Assembly: GCF_000308475.2 (NCBI RefSeq)
Contig: NZ_BAFT02000015.1
Location: forward strand, 55,225 to 119,224
Length of the DNA stretch: 64,000 nt
DNA from: Nocardia brasiliensis NBRC 14402
GTDB taxonomy: Bacteria; Actinomycetota; Actinomycetes; Mycobacteriales; Mycobacteriaceae
Direction of reading: 5' to 3'
Below are positions 55,929 to 64,000 of the stretch, one piece after another. Position numbers and translations under genes: made by a program. Every line of letters starts with the position of its first letter. The stretch's first letter is position 1. Below the pieces are notes generated by a model that did no database searches, was not told the DNA's origin, and saw only the letters and a list, made by a program, of their open reading frames with translations.

Positions 55929-57242
55929 ATGACGTTGACCCCCGTGCTCACCCGGTACTGGGACGACCCGCAGTCCTGGACGATGGACACCTATCGCCGC
56001 CACGACGGCTACCAGGCGCTGCGCAAGGCGCTGGCGATGCAGCCGGACAACGTCATCCAGACCGTCAAGGACGCCGGGCTGCGCGGCCGCGGCGGCGCGG
56101 GCTTCCCCACCGGCATGAAATGGAGCTTCATCCCGCAGGGCCCGGGCCCCGACGGCGTCACCAAACCGCACTACCTGGTGGTCAACGCCGACGAATCGGA
56201 ACCCGGTACGTGCAAAGACATTCCGCTGATGCTGTCGAGTCCGCACGCGCTGATCGAGGGCGTCGTCATCGCCGCCTACGCCATCCGCGCCGCGCACGCG
56301 TTCATCTATGTGCGCGGCGAAGTGGTGCCGGTGCTGCGCCGCCTGCAGGCCGCCGTCGCACAGGCCTATGAGGCAGGCTTTCTCGGCAACGACATCCTCG
56401 GCTCCGGCTACAACCTCGAACTCATCGTGCACGCCGGCGCGGGCGCTTACATCTGCGGTGAGGAAACCGCACTGCTCGATTCGCTCGAAGGCCGCCGCGG
56501 CCAGCCCCGATTGCGGCCACCGTTCCCCGCCGTCGCCGGGCTCTACGCCTGCCCGACCGTGGTGAACAACGTCGAATCCATTGCCAGCGTGCCCGCGATC
56601 ATCCTGCACGGCACCGAATGGTTCCGCGCGATGGGCACCGAGAAGTCGCCGGGTTTCACGCTCTACTCGCTGTCGGGTCACGTGCACCGGCCCGGGCAGT
56701 ACGAAGCGCCGCTGGGGATCACGCTGCGCGAACTGCTCGGCTACGCCGGCGGTGTGCGCCACGGCCACGAGGTGAAGTTCTGGACGCCGGGCGGTTCGTC
56801 CACGCCGCTGTTCACCGCCGCTCACCTCGACGTGCCACTGGATTACGAGGGCGTCGCCACGGCCGGATCCATGCTGGGCACCAAGGCCTTACAGATCTTC
56901 GACGAAACCACCTGCGTGGTCCGCGCGGTGCTGCGCTGGACCGAGTTCTACGCGCACGAATCCTGCGGCAAATGCACCCCCTGCCGCGAGGGCACCTACT
57001 GGCTGGTGCAACTGCTCGAACGGATCGAACAGGGCCGCGGCACCGAGGCCGACCTGGACAAGCTGCTCGACATCAGCGACACCATCAACGGCAAGTCGTT
57101 CTGCGCGCTCGGTGACGGCGCGGCCAGCCCGATCATCTCGTCGCTGAAGTACTTCCGCGACGAATACGTCGACCATCTGCGACTCGGCGGTTGCCCGTTC
57201 GACCCGGCGCGGTCCACGGCGTGGGCAAGGGAGGCAAAGTGA
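55929..57242 (+). CDS. nuoF: NADH-quinone oxidoreductase subunit F (NADH- and FMN-binding)
   Basis: 437 residues. [13 protein letters not shown] binds [18 protein letters not shown] and NADESEPGT bind FMN, and [13 protein letters not shown] with a later Cys binds the N3 [4Fe-4S] cluster. Oxidises NADH and passes electrons to the Fe-S chain. The GTG of nuoG overlaps its stop by 4 nt. Confidence 0.96.
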   Translation: MTLTPVLTRYWDDPQSWTMDTYRRHDGYQALRKALAMQPDNVIQTVKDAGLRGRGGAGFPTGMKWSFIPQGPGPDGVTKPHYLVVNADESEPGTCKDIPLMLSSPHALIEGVVIAAYAIRAAHAFIYVRGEVVPVLRRLQAAVAQAYEAGFLGNDILGSGYNLELIVHAGAGAYICGEETALLDSLEGRRGQPRLRPPFPAVAGLYACPTVVNNVESIASVPAIILHGTEWFRAMGTEKSPGFTLYSLSGHVHRPGQYEAPLGITLRELLGYAGGVRHGHEVKFWTPGGSSTPLFTAAHLDVPLDYEGVATAGSMLGTKALQIFDETTCVVRAVLRWTEFYAHESCGKCTPCREGTYWLVQLLERIEQGRGTEADLDKLLDISDTINGKSFCALGDGAASPIISSLKYFRDEYVDHLRLGGCPFDPARSTAWAREAK

Positions 57243-59824
57243 CTGCATCACAGAGTGATTCGATGAGGGGTGGTGGCCGGGTGGCGGGTGGGCCTGCATC
57301 ACAGAGTGATTCGATGAGGGGTGGCGGCCGGACGACGGCTGCGCCCGCAGCCGAAATCAAGAGCGCACCCGCAGCCGTGCCCGCGGATCTGGTGTCGGTC
57401 ACCATCGACGAGACGACGGTGAGCGTGCCCGCGGGCACCCTGGTGATCCGGGCCGCCGAGCTGATCGGCATCCAGATCCCGCGCTTCTGCGATCATCCGC
57501 TGCTCGATCCGGTCGGCGCCTGCCGTCAGTGCATCGTCGAGGTCGAGGGCCAGCGCAAACCGGTCGCCTCCTGCACCATGACCGTCACCGACGGCATGGT
57601 GGTGCGGACCCAGCTCACCTCGCCGGTCGCGAACAAGGCGCAGGAGGGTGTGATGGAGCTGCTGCTCATCAACCATCCGCTCGATTGCCCCGTCTGCGAC
57701 AAGGGCGGTGAGTGCCCGCTGCAGAACCAGGCGATGTCCACCGGCCGCGCCGAGAGCCGGTTCGAGGGCGAGAAACGCACGTATCCCAAGCCGATTCCGC
57801 TGTCCAGCGCGGTGCTGCTGGATCGGGAACGCTGCGTGCTGTGCGCGCGCTGCACCCGGTTCTCCCAGCAGGTGGCCGGTGACCCGTTCATCGAACTGCT
57901 GGAACGCGGTGCGCTGCAACAGGTCGGCACCGCGCAGGCCGAACCGCTGGATTCCTATTTCTCCGGCAACACCGTGCAGATCTGCCCGGTCGGCGCGCTC
58001 ACCGGTACCAGCTACCGGTTCCGGGCCCGGCCCTTCGACCTGGTGTCGAGCCCTAATGTGTGTGAGCATTGCGCCTCCGGCTGCGCCCAGCGCACCGACC
58101 ACCGGCGCGGCAAGGTGCTGCGCCGCCTGGCCGGGGACGACCCGCAGGTCAACGAGGAATGGAACTGCGACAAGGGGCGCTGGGCCTTCGCCTACGCCAC
58201 CGAGCGCGACCGCCTCACCACCCCGCTTGTCCGCGGCTGGGACGGCAACCTGGCCCCCGCGTCGTGGTCCGAGGCGCTGGCCGCGGCCGCGGAAGGCTTG
58301 GCCGCGGCGCACGGCAGCGCGGGTGTGCTGGTCGGCGGGCGGGTCACCCAGGAAGACGCCTACGCCTACGCCAAATTCGCCCGAATCGCGCTGGGCACCA
58401 ACGACATCGACTTCCGTGCCCGCGCCCACTCGGCGGAGGAGGCAGACTTCCTCGCCGCCCGCGTCGCCGGGCAGGGCATGACGGTGACCTACGACGATCT
58501 CGAGACCGCGCCGGTCGTGCTGCTCGTCGGGTTCGAGCCCGAGGAAGAGTCGCCGATCGTCTATCTGCGGTTGCGCAAGGCCGCGCGGCGCCGCCGCCTG
58601 CCGATCTATTCGCTGGCCCCGTTCGCCTCCCGCGGTCTGGAGCGGATGGCGGGCAAACTGGTGCGCGCCATGCCCGGTGCCGAACCCCATCTGCTCGACG
58701 CCATCCGCGGCGGGGAAAACGGCACTTCCGGAATCGATCCCGGGCAGCTCGCGGATCTCGCCCGGCTGCTGCGCGCATCCGGCGCGGTGATCATGGTCGG
58801 CGAGCGGATGGCGGGCATCGCCGGGGCGCTCTCGGCCGCGGTTCGGCTCGCCGACGAGACCGGGGCCGCGCTGGCCTGGGTGCCGCGGCGGGCCGGTGAA
58901 CGCGGCGCGGTGGCGGCGGGGGCGCTGCCCGGCCTGCTGCCGGGCGGTCGCCCGGTCGTCGATCCGCTTGCCCGGCAACAGGTTCGGGCGGTCTGGAATG
59001 TGGCGGACCTGCCGGCCACGCCCGGCCGGGACACCGCGGCGATCCTGGAGGCCGCGCCGGGTCTCGGCGCGCTGGTGATCGGCGGCGTGGACGTCACCGA
59101 TCTGCCGGACCCGGCCGGCGCCCTCGCCGCCATCGACGCGGCCCGGTTCGTGGTCAGCCTGGAACAGCGGCACAGCTCGGTGACCGAGCGCGCCGACGTG
59201 GTCTTCCCGGTGGCCACCGCGATGGAGAAGGCCGGCACCTTCCTCACCTGGGAGGGCAGAGCGCGGCCGTTCGCGGCGGCACTCGGCGACGACATGGTGC
59301 GCCGCCAGTCCGCGCCGCTGTCGGATCAGCGGGTGCTGCAGGCCATCGCGGAGGAGATGAAGGTCGGGCTCGACCTGCCCGACACCGACGCCGCGCGTGC
59401 CGAACTCGCCGAACTCGGCGGATGGGACGGCGCACCGGTCGCCGCGCCCGCGCATCGGCCGCACCCGCTCACCCAGCCTGCACCGGGCACCGCGGTACTG
59501 GCCAGCTGGCGGATGCTGCTCGACGACGGCCGGATGCAGGACGGCGAACCCAACCTCGCGGGCATCGCCCGCCCGGCGGTGGCCCGGCTCTCCGCCACCA
59601 CGGCGGCCGAAATCGGCGCGGTCACCGACGATCTGGTGACCGTCGCCAGCGCGCACGGCAGCATCACGCTGCCCCTGATGATCAGCGACCTGCCCGACCG
59701 GGTGGTCTGGGTGCCGCAACACTCACCCGGCAGCGCGATCGCCGAGCAGTTGGCCACCCAGCCCGGCGGCATCGTCACCCTGCGGCGCGCCGACGAGCGG
59801 ATGAAGGAGCATCGGCATGAGTGA
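57239..59824 (+). CDS. nuoG: NADH-quinone oxidoreductase subunit G
   Basis: 861 residues. The N-terminal ferredoxin domain has ligands in [15 protein letters not shown] and later Cys, the His/Cys-ligated region is [13 protein letters not shown], then [13 protein letters not shown], and [10 protein letters not shown] at the molybdopterin-like domain that follows. The first about 50 residues are unusual: [13 protein letters not shown] appears twice in a row from a 38-bp repeat. GTG 57239 overlaps the nuoF stop. Carries electrons from NuoF towards NuoI/NuoB. Confidence 0.95.
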   Translation: MTASQSDSMRGGGRVAGGPASQSDSMRGGGRTTAAPAAEIKSAPAAVPADLVSVTIDETTVSVPAGTLVIRAAELIGIQIPRFCDHPLLDPVGACRQCIVEVEGQRKPVASCTMTVTDGMVVRTQLTSPVANKAQEGVMELLLINHPLDCPVCDKGGECPLQNQAMSTGRAESRFEGEKRTYPKPIPLSSAVLLDRERCVLCARCTRFSQQVAGDPFIELLERGALQQVGTAQAEPLDSYFSGNTVQICPVGALTGTSYRFRARPFDLVSSPNVCEHCASGCAQRTDHRRGKVLRRLAGDDPQVNEEWNCDKGRWAFAYATERDRLTTPLVRGWDGNLAPASWSEALAAAAEGLAAAHGSAGVLVGGRVTQEDAYAYAKFARIALGTNDIDFRARAHSAEEADFLAARVAGQGMTVTYDDLETAPVVLLVGFEPEEESPIVYLRLRKAARRRRLPIYSLAPFASRGLERMAGKLVRAMPGAEPHLLDAIRGGENGTSGIDPGQLADLARLLRASGAVIMVGERMAGIAGALSAAVRLADETGAALAWVPRRAGERGAVAAGALPGLLPGGRPVVDPLARQQVRAVWNVADLPATPGRDTAAILEAAPGLGALVIGGVDVTDLPDPAGALAAIDAARFVVSLEQRHSSVTERADVVFPVATAMEKAGTFLTWEGRARPFAAALGDDMVRRQSAPLSDQRVLQAIAEEMKVGLDLPDTDAARAELAELGGWDGAPVAAPAHRPHPLTQPAPGTAVLASWRMLLDDGRMQDGEPNLAGIARPAVARLSATTAAEIGAVTDDLVTVASAHGSITLPLMISDLPDRVVWVPQHSPGSAIAEQLATQPGGIVTLRRADERMKEHRHE
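57243..57331 (+). repeat. Duplicated 38-bp repeat at the start of nuoG
   Basis: Copies at 57243-57280 and 57294-57331 begin CTGCATCACAGAGTGATTCG and differ at one base; period 51 bp, in frame. A third, diverged copy starts nuoD (53827-53864). All encode TASQ(S/N)DS(M/V)R. Confidence 0.85.
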
Positions 59825-59897
59825 GCGCAGCGAACGAATCGACCACACAGCGTGCTTCGCTCATGCCGGAGCCGAGCGTAGCGAGGTGCAGGCATGA
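59817..59897 (+). CDS. Short coupling ORF between nuoG and nuoH
   Basis: A 26-codon frame ([20 protein letters not shown] then RSEVQA) begins inside the last codons of nuoG and ends on the ATGA that contains the nuoH start. It may keep ribosomes moving between the genes. The AGCGCAGCGAACGA-like sequence is of a low-complexity kind common in these bacteria, so a functional peptide is unlikely. Confidence 0.3.
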   Translation: MSERSERIDHTACFAHAGAERSEVQA

Positions 59898-61729
59898 GTG
59901 ATCTGAGTCTTTTCGGCCACGATCCGCTGTGGCTGGTGATCGCGAAATCCCTCGCCATCTTCGTCTTCCTGCTGCTCACCCCGATGATCGCGGTGGTCGC
60001 GGAACGAAAGATCGTGGCGCGCATGCAGATGCGCATCGGACCGAACCGGATCGGCCCGTACGGGATGTTGCAGAGCATCGCCGACGGCGTGAAGATGGCG
60101 CTCAAGGAAGACATCATCCCCGCCATCGTGGACAAGCCGATCTACATTCTGGCGCCGGTCATTTCGCTGATCCCGTCGGTGATGGCGTTCGCGGTGATCC
60201 CGTTCGGGCCCGAGGTGTCGGTGCTCGGACATCGCACCGCCCTGCAGCTGACCGACCTGCCGGTCGCGGTGCTCTACATCCTGGCGATCACCTCGATCGG
60301 GGTGTACGGGATCGTGCTCGCCGGCTGGTCGTCGGGCTCCACCTATCCGCTGCTCGGCGGGCTGCGCTCGACCGCGCAGGTGATCTCCTACGAGATCGCG
60401 ATGGCGCTGTGCTTCGCCACCGTGTTCCTGCTCGGCGGCACCATGGCGACCTCCGGCATCGTCGAGGCGCAGGAGGGCACCTGGTATGTCTTCCTGCTGC
60501 TGCCCTCGTTCCTCATCTACTGCGTCTCCATGGTCGGCGAGACCAACCGGGCGCCGTTCGACCTGCCCGAAGCCGAAGGCGAACTCGTCGGCGGCTTCCA
60601 CACCGAGTACTCCTCGCTGAAGTTCGCCATGTTCATGATGGCCGAATACATCAACATGGCAACGGTTTCCGCGCTCGCGACCACGTTGTTCCTGGGTGGC
60701 TGGCACGCGCCGTGGCCGCTGAACATGTGGGACGGCGCGAACAGCGGCTGGTGGCCGGTGCTGTGGTTCACCGCCAAGGTGTGGATGTTCCTGTTCGTAT
60801 TCATCTGGCTGCGCGGCACCCTGCCCCGCCTGCGCTACGACCAGTTCATGAATCTGGGCTGGAAGCTGCTGATCCCGACCTCGCTGCTGTGGGTGATGCT
60901 GGTCGCCACCGCCCGCGTGCTGCAGGCCGAGGGCTACGCGGTGCAGACGCCGTTCCTGGTGATCGGCGGTCTGCTGATCTCCGGGCTGATGATCGGCCTG
61001 TTCCTGCGGGCCGGACGCCGCGGCGGGGCGGCGCCCCCGGCCGAGCCGGAACCCGCTGTGCCCGGGCCGGATTCGGCCGTGTTCCTGGGTTTCCCGACAC
61101 CGCCGCTGCCCGAGCGTCCACGTGAACCCGCCAAGGCGGGCCTGCTCGATCCGCTGGCCGGGTTCGCGGTCACCGCGGCGACCATGTTCAAAAAGCCCAA
61201 CACCGAGTTCTATCCGGAACAGAAGGTGCCGACGGCGCCGCGCTATCACGGGCGGCATCAACTCAACCGGCACCCGGACGGGCTGGAGAAGTGCATCGGC
61301 TGCGAGCTGTGCGCCTGGGCGTGTCCCGCCGACGCGATCTTCGTCGAGGGCGCGGACAACACCGAGACGGCCCGCTTCTCTCCCGGGGAACGGTACGGGC
61401 AGGTCTATCAGATCAACTACCTGCGCTGCATCGGCTGCGGGCTGTGCATCGAGGCGTGCCCCACTCGCGCGTTGACCATGACCAACGACTACGAGATGAC
61501 CGACGACAACCGCGCCGACCTCATCTACGAGAAGGACCGCCTGCTCGCGCCGCTGCAGCCCGGCATGACCGCGCCGCCGCACGCGATGTACCCGGGCACC
61601 GACGAGGGCGACTACTACCGGGGCAACGTGCCGGGCAACGCGTCGGAATCCAATGGGGCGCATGCGGTCGACGGCTCCGACAGTCCCAAGCAGCCCGCCG
61701 TCGCGGGCGTGGAAGGAGGGGCGCGGTGA
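59894..61729 (+). CDS. nuoHI: NuoH-NuoI fusion protein of NADH-quinone oxidoreductase
   Basis: 611 residues in one open frame. Residues 1-380 are NuoH: eight membrane helices, [40 protein letters not shown]. After a Pro/Ala linker ([20 protein letters not shown]), NuoI starts at about residue 413 ([18 protein letters not shown]) with two [4Fe-4S] motifs [12 protein letters not shown] (467 on) and [12 protein letters not shown] (512 on). In related bacteria the two are separate genes. No stop is present between them. Each half looks functional and complete; NuoH and NuoI do touch in the complex, so a fusion is structurally possible. Confidence 0.88.
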   Translation: MSDLSLFGHDPLWLVIAKSLAIFVFLLLTPMIAVVAERKIVARMQMRIGPNRIGPYGMLQSIADGVKMALKEDIIPAIVDKPIYILAPVISLIPSVMAFAVIPFGPEVSVLGHRTALQLTDLPVAVLYILAITSIGVYGIVLAGWSSGSTYPLLGGLRSTAQVISYEIAMALCFATVFLLGGTMATSGIVEAQEGTWYVFLLLPSFLIYCVSMVGETNRAPFDLPEAEGELVGGFHTEYSSLKFAMFMMAEYINMATVSALATTLFLGGWHAPWPLNMWDGANSGWWPVLWFTAKVWMFLFVFIWLRGTLPRLRYDQFMNLGWKLLIPTSLLWVMLVATARVLQAEGYAVQTPFLVIGGLLISGLMIGLFLRAGRRGGAAPPAEPEPAVPGPDSAVFLGFPTPPLPERPREPAKAGLLDPLAGFAVTAATMFKKPNTEFYPEQKVPTAPRYHGRHQLNRHPDGLEKCIGCELCAWACPADAIFVEGADNTETARFSPGERYGQVYQINYLRCIGCGLCIEACPTRALTMTNDYEMTDDNRADLIYEKDRLLAPLQPGMTAPPHAMYPGTDEGDYYRGNVPGNASESNGAHAVDGSDSPKQPAVAGVEGGAR

Positions 61730-62535
61730 ACGAATTCATCCTTGCCGCAGAGCCACTCACCCGCACCTCCACCGGCGAGGCGGTGAACTTCTGGGTGCTC
61801 GCCCCGCTGGCCACCGTCGGCGCGCTGGGCATGGTGTTCGCCCGCAAGGCGGTGCATTCCGCGATCTGCCTGGCCGCGACGATGGTGATCCTGGCCGTGT
61901 TCTACATGGCGCAGGACGCGCTGTTCCTCGGCGTGGTGCAGATCGTGGTGTACACCGGCGCGGTCATGATGCTGTTCCTGTTCGTGCTAATGCTGGTCGG
62001 CGTCGACTCCGCGGAATCGCTGAAGGAGAACCTGCGCGGCCAGCAGCTCGCGGCGGCCGCGGTGGGGCTCGGCTTCGGGCTGCTCCTGATCAGCGGCATC
62101 GCCCGCGGTATCCGCGATTCCGGAATCACCTTCCCGGCCACGGGTTTCGCCGGGCGCGACGTGATCGGCGAACTGGCCGAGCTGATCTTCGTCCGGTACG
62201 TGTGGGCGTTCGAGCTCACCGGTGCGCTGCTCATCACCGCCACCATCGGCGCGATGGTGCTGGCGCACCGCGAACAGTTCGGGCCGCGGATCGGGCAGCG
62301 GGAGATGTCGATCCGCCGCTTCCGCGAAGCCGGGCACCGGGCCACCCCGCTGCCCACCCCCGGCGTGTACGCCAGGCACAACGCGGTCGACATCCCGGCC
62401 CGGCTGCCCGACGGCTCCTTCGAGGAACTCTCGGTCAGCACCATCCTGCGGCACCGCCGCACCCGGGCGTTGACCGAGGCGGCCGTCATCTCGGTCGGCG
62501 CCGAGACCCCGAGCGACGAGGAAGGCAAGCGGTGA
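61726..62535 (+). CDS. nuoJ: NADH-quinone oxidoreductase subunit J
   Basis: 269 residues with five membrane helices, including [21 protein letters not shown] (the pi-bulge helix) and a long charged C-terminus (100 residues) absent from the E. coli protein but usual in actinobacteria. GTG overlaps the nuoHI stop. Part of the proton-coupling membrane arm. Confidence 0.94.
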   Translation: MNEFILAAEPLTRTSTGEAVNFWVLAPLATVGALGMVFARKAVHSAICLAATMVILAVFYMAQDALFLGVVQIVVYTGAVMMLFLFVLMLVGVDSAESLKENLRGQQLAAAAVGLGFGLLLISGIARGIRDSGITFPATGFAGRDVIGELAELIFVRYVWAFELTGALLITATIGAMVLAHREQFGPRIGQREMSIRRFREAGHRATPLPTPGVYARHNAVDIPARLPDGSFEELSVSTILRHRRTRALTEAAVISVGAETPSDEEGKR

Positions 62536-62831
62536 ATCCGGAGAACTATCTGTTCCTGTCGGCCCTGCTGTTCACCATCGGCGCGGCGGGAGTGCTGTTG
62601 CGGCGCAACGCCATCGTGGTGTTCATGTGCATCGAGCTGATGCTCAACGCGGTGAACCTCGCGTTCGTCACCTTCGCCCGGTTGCACGCGAACCTGGACG
62701 GGCAGGTGTTCGCGTTCTTCACCATGGTGGTCGCGGCGGCCGAGGTCGTGGTCGGCCTGGCCATCATCATGACCATTTTCCGTGCCCGCCGCTCGACCTC
62801 GGTCGACGACGCCAACCTGCTGAAGTTCTGA
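62532..62831 (+). CDS. nuoK: NADH-quinone oxidoreductase subunit K
   Basis: 99 residues, three membrane helices with the conserved Glu residues in [15 protein letters not shown] and [11 protein letters not shown] for proton transfer. GTG overlaps the nuoJ stop; nuoL follows one base after the stop. Confidence 0.95.
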   Translation: MNPENYLFLSALLFTIGAAGVLLRRNAIVVFMCIELMLNAVNLAFVTFARLHANLDGQVFAFFTMVVAAAEVVVGLAIIMTIFRARRSTSVDDANLLKF

Positions 62832-62832
62832 T

Positions 62833-64000
62833 ATGGACACGACAGCACTCTGGCTGCTGCCAGCACTGCCGCTCGCCGGCGCCGTGATCCTGCTGCTGAG
62901 CGGACGGTTCAGCGACAAATGGGGTCACCTGCTCGGCACCATGATGGCGCTCGGGTCGTTCGTGGTCGCGGGCCTCGCGTTCTTCGGCATGATCGGTCGC
63001 GACGGCGACCAACGCGCGGTGCACACCGACCTGTTCCAGTGGGCGCCGGTCGCGGGATTGCAGGTCGACTTCGGCTTGCAGCTCGATCAGTTGTCGATGT
63101 GTTTCGCGTTGCTGATCACCGGCGTCGGCTCGCTGATCCACATCTACTCCATCGGTTACATGGCCGACGATCCGGCGCGCCGCCGGTTCTTCGCCTACCT
63201 CAACCTGTTCCTCGCGGCCATGCTGCTGCTGGTGCTCGCGAACAACTACCTCGTGCTCTATCTCGGCTGGGAAGGCGTCGGCCTGGCGTCCTACCTGCTG
63301 ATCGGGTTCTGGCACGAAAAGCCCTCGGCGGCAACGGCGGCCAAGAAGGCGTTCGTCGTCAACCGGGTCGGCGACATGGGGTTGGCGATCGCCATGTTCG
63401 TCATGTTCGCGACCTTCGGCTCGATCGACTTCGGCACCGTGTTCGCCGGGGCGCCGCAGGCCGGGGAGGGCACGCTCACCGCGATCGGGTTGCTGCTGCT
63501 GCTCGCCGCGTGCGGTAAGTCCGCGCAGGTACCGCTGCAGTCCTGGCTCGGGGACGCGATGGAGGGCCCGACGCCGGTGTCGGCGCTCATCCACGCGGCG
63601 ACCATGGTGACGGCCGGTGTCTACCTGATCACCCGTTCCGGCCCGATCTTCGACCTGTCGCCGGACGCGCGCCTCGGCGTGGTCCTCGTCGGCGCGGTGA
63701 CCCTGCTGTTCGGTGCGATCATCGGCTGCGCCAAGGACGACATCAAGAAGGCCCTCGCCGCGTCCACCATGAGCCAGATCGGCTACATGATGCTGGCCGC
63801 GGGGCTCGGGCCGGCCGGATACGCGTTCGCCATCATGCACCTGCTCACGCACGGTTTCTTCAAGGCCGGGCTGTTCCTCGGCGCCGGGTCGGTGATGCAC
63901 GCGATGGACGACGAAACCGATATGCGCCGCTACGGCGGGCTGCGCACCCTGCTGCCGGTCACCTACGTCACCTTCGGGCTCGGCTATCTGGCGATCATCG
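62833..64000 (+). CDS. nuoL: NADH-quinone oxidoreductase subunit L (cut by window end)
   Basis: The first 389 residues of about 630 are present. The antiporter-like helices carry the conserved Glu in [17 protein letters not shown], Lys-containing helix [15 protein letters not shown], and [21 protein letters not shown], the family signature. Distal proton channel of complex I. The reading frame is open to the window edge. Confidence 0.95.
   Translation, partial: MDTTALWLLPALPLAGAVILLLSGRFSDKWGHLLGTMMALGSFVVAGLAFFGMIGRDGDQRAVHTDLFQWAPVAGLQVDFGLQLDQLSMCFALLITGVGSLIHIYSIGYMADDPARRRFFAYLNLFLAAMLLLVLANNYLVLYLGWEGVGLASYLLIGFWHEKPSAATAAKKAFVVNRVGDMGLAIAMFVMFATFGSIDFGTVFAGAPQAGEGTLTAIGLLLLLAACGKSAQVPLQSWLGDAMEGPTPVSALIHAATMVTAGVYLITRSGPIFDLSPDARLGVVLVGAVTLLFGAIIGCAKDDIKKALAASTMSQIGYMMLAAGLGPAGYAFAIMHLLTHGFFKAGLFLGAGSVMHAMDDETDMRRYGGLRTLLPVTYVTFGLGYLAII

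Noticed and set aside
57299..59722. An 807-codon minus-strand frame across nuoG
   Set aside because: Antisense shadow of a clear NuoG with Fe-S motifs.

Overview
The window is a high-GC actinobacterial chromosome segment, most likely from Nocardia or a close relative in the Mycobacteriales. The reasons are the uniformly GC-rich third codon positions, a response regulator directly upstream of a complete-order nuo operon (as in mycobacteria), a flavin monooxygenase very close to the rifampicin monooxygenases I know from Nocardia, and many TetR and fatty-acid genes. The genus is an inference. No rRNA, tRNA, CRISPR array or intact insertion sequence was found.

Layout. 1-9280: a membrane/lipoprotein pair, a secreted SGNH hydrolase, a molybdopterin oxidoreductase, a rifampicin-monooxygenase-like gene with a possible leader peptide and a resolvase remnant behind it, a TetR with its operator, and an alpha/beta hydrolase. 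9406-18398: a Na+/H+ antiporter carrying a UBP zinc finger, two TetR genes (one with a perfect palindromic operator in front of a TetR-crotonase operon), an MFS carrier, an AI-2E family permease, an enoyl-CoA hydratase and a dienelactone hydrolase. 18785-26969: a copper-type P-ATPase behind a CsoR-like box, an acyl-CoA synthetase, a Tat-exported metallo-hydrolase, a fatty-acid desaturase and a Nudix hydrolase.

27078-34625 is the most unusual part. A 44-residue peptide ending in GCISKAGCISKAGCIS is followed by a PaaK/F390-synthetase-like adenylating enzyme and a GRDP-like protein. This looks like a ribosomal-peptide locus with no modification enzyme of the well-known classes in the window. It runs tail to tail into a tight four-gene operon of BlaI repressor, M56 protease, AlkZ-like DNA glycosylase and DHA2 exporter. 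Next comes a SOS-controlled DNA polymerase IV.

35843-41997 is a red-type Calvin-cycle operon (cbbL, cbbS, cbbX, fbp, prk) with a divergent LysR regulator. cbbL is split by one extra base that creates a TAA stop. 42184-51521 holds accessory genes, including a three-gene operon of an FAD/NAD(P)-binding protein, a small membrane protein and a large FHA protein with four repeated GDAP(T/S)xxV motifs, and then the response regulator. 52071-64000 is nuoA to nuoL (nuoL cut by the window edge), with nuoH and nuoI fused in one reading frame.

Between genes there is a family of five palindromes of about 82 bp (32-bp arms around a conserved asymmetric 17-base core) at 1831, 6950, 16341, 23746 and 46448. 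They lie in both orientations, and two of them provide the stop codon of the upstream gene.
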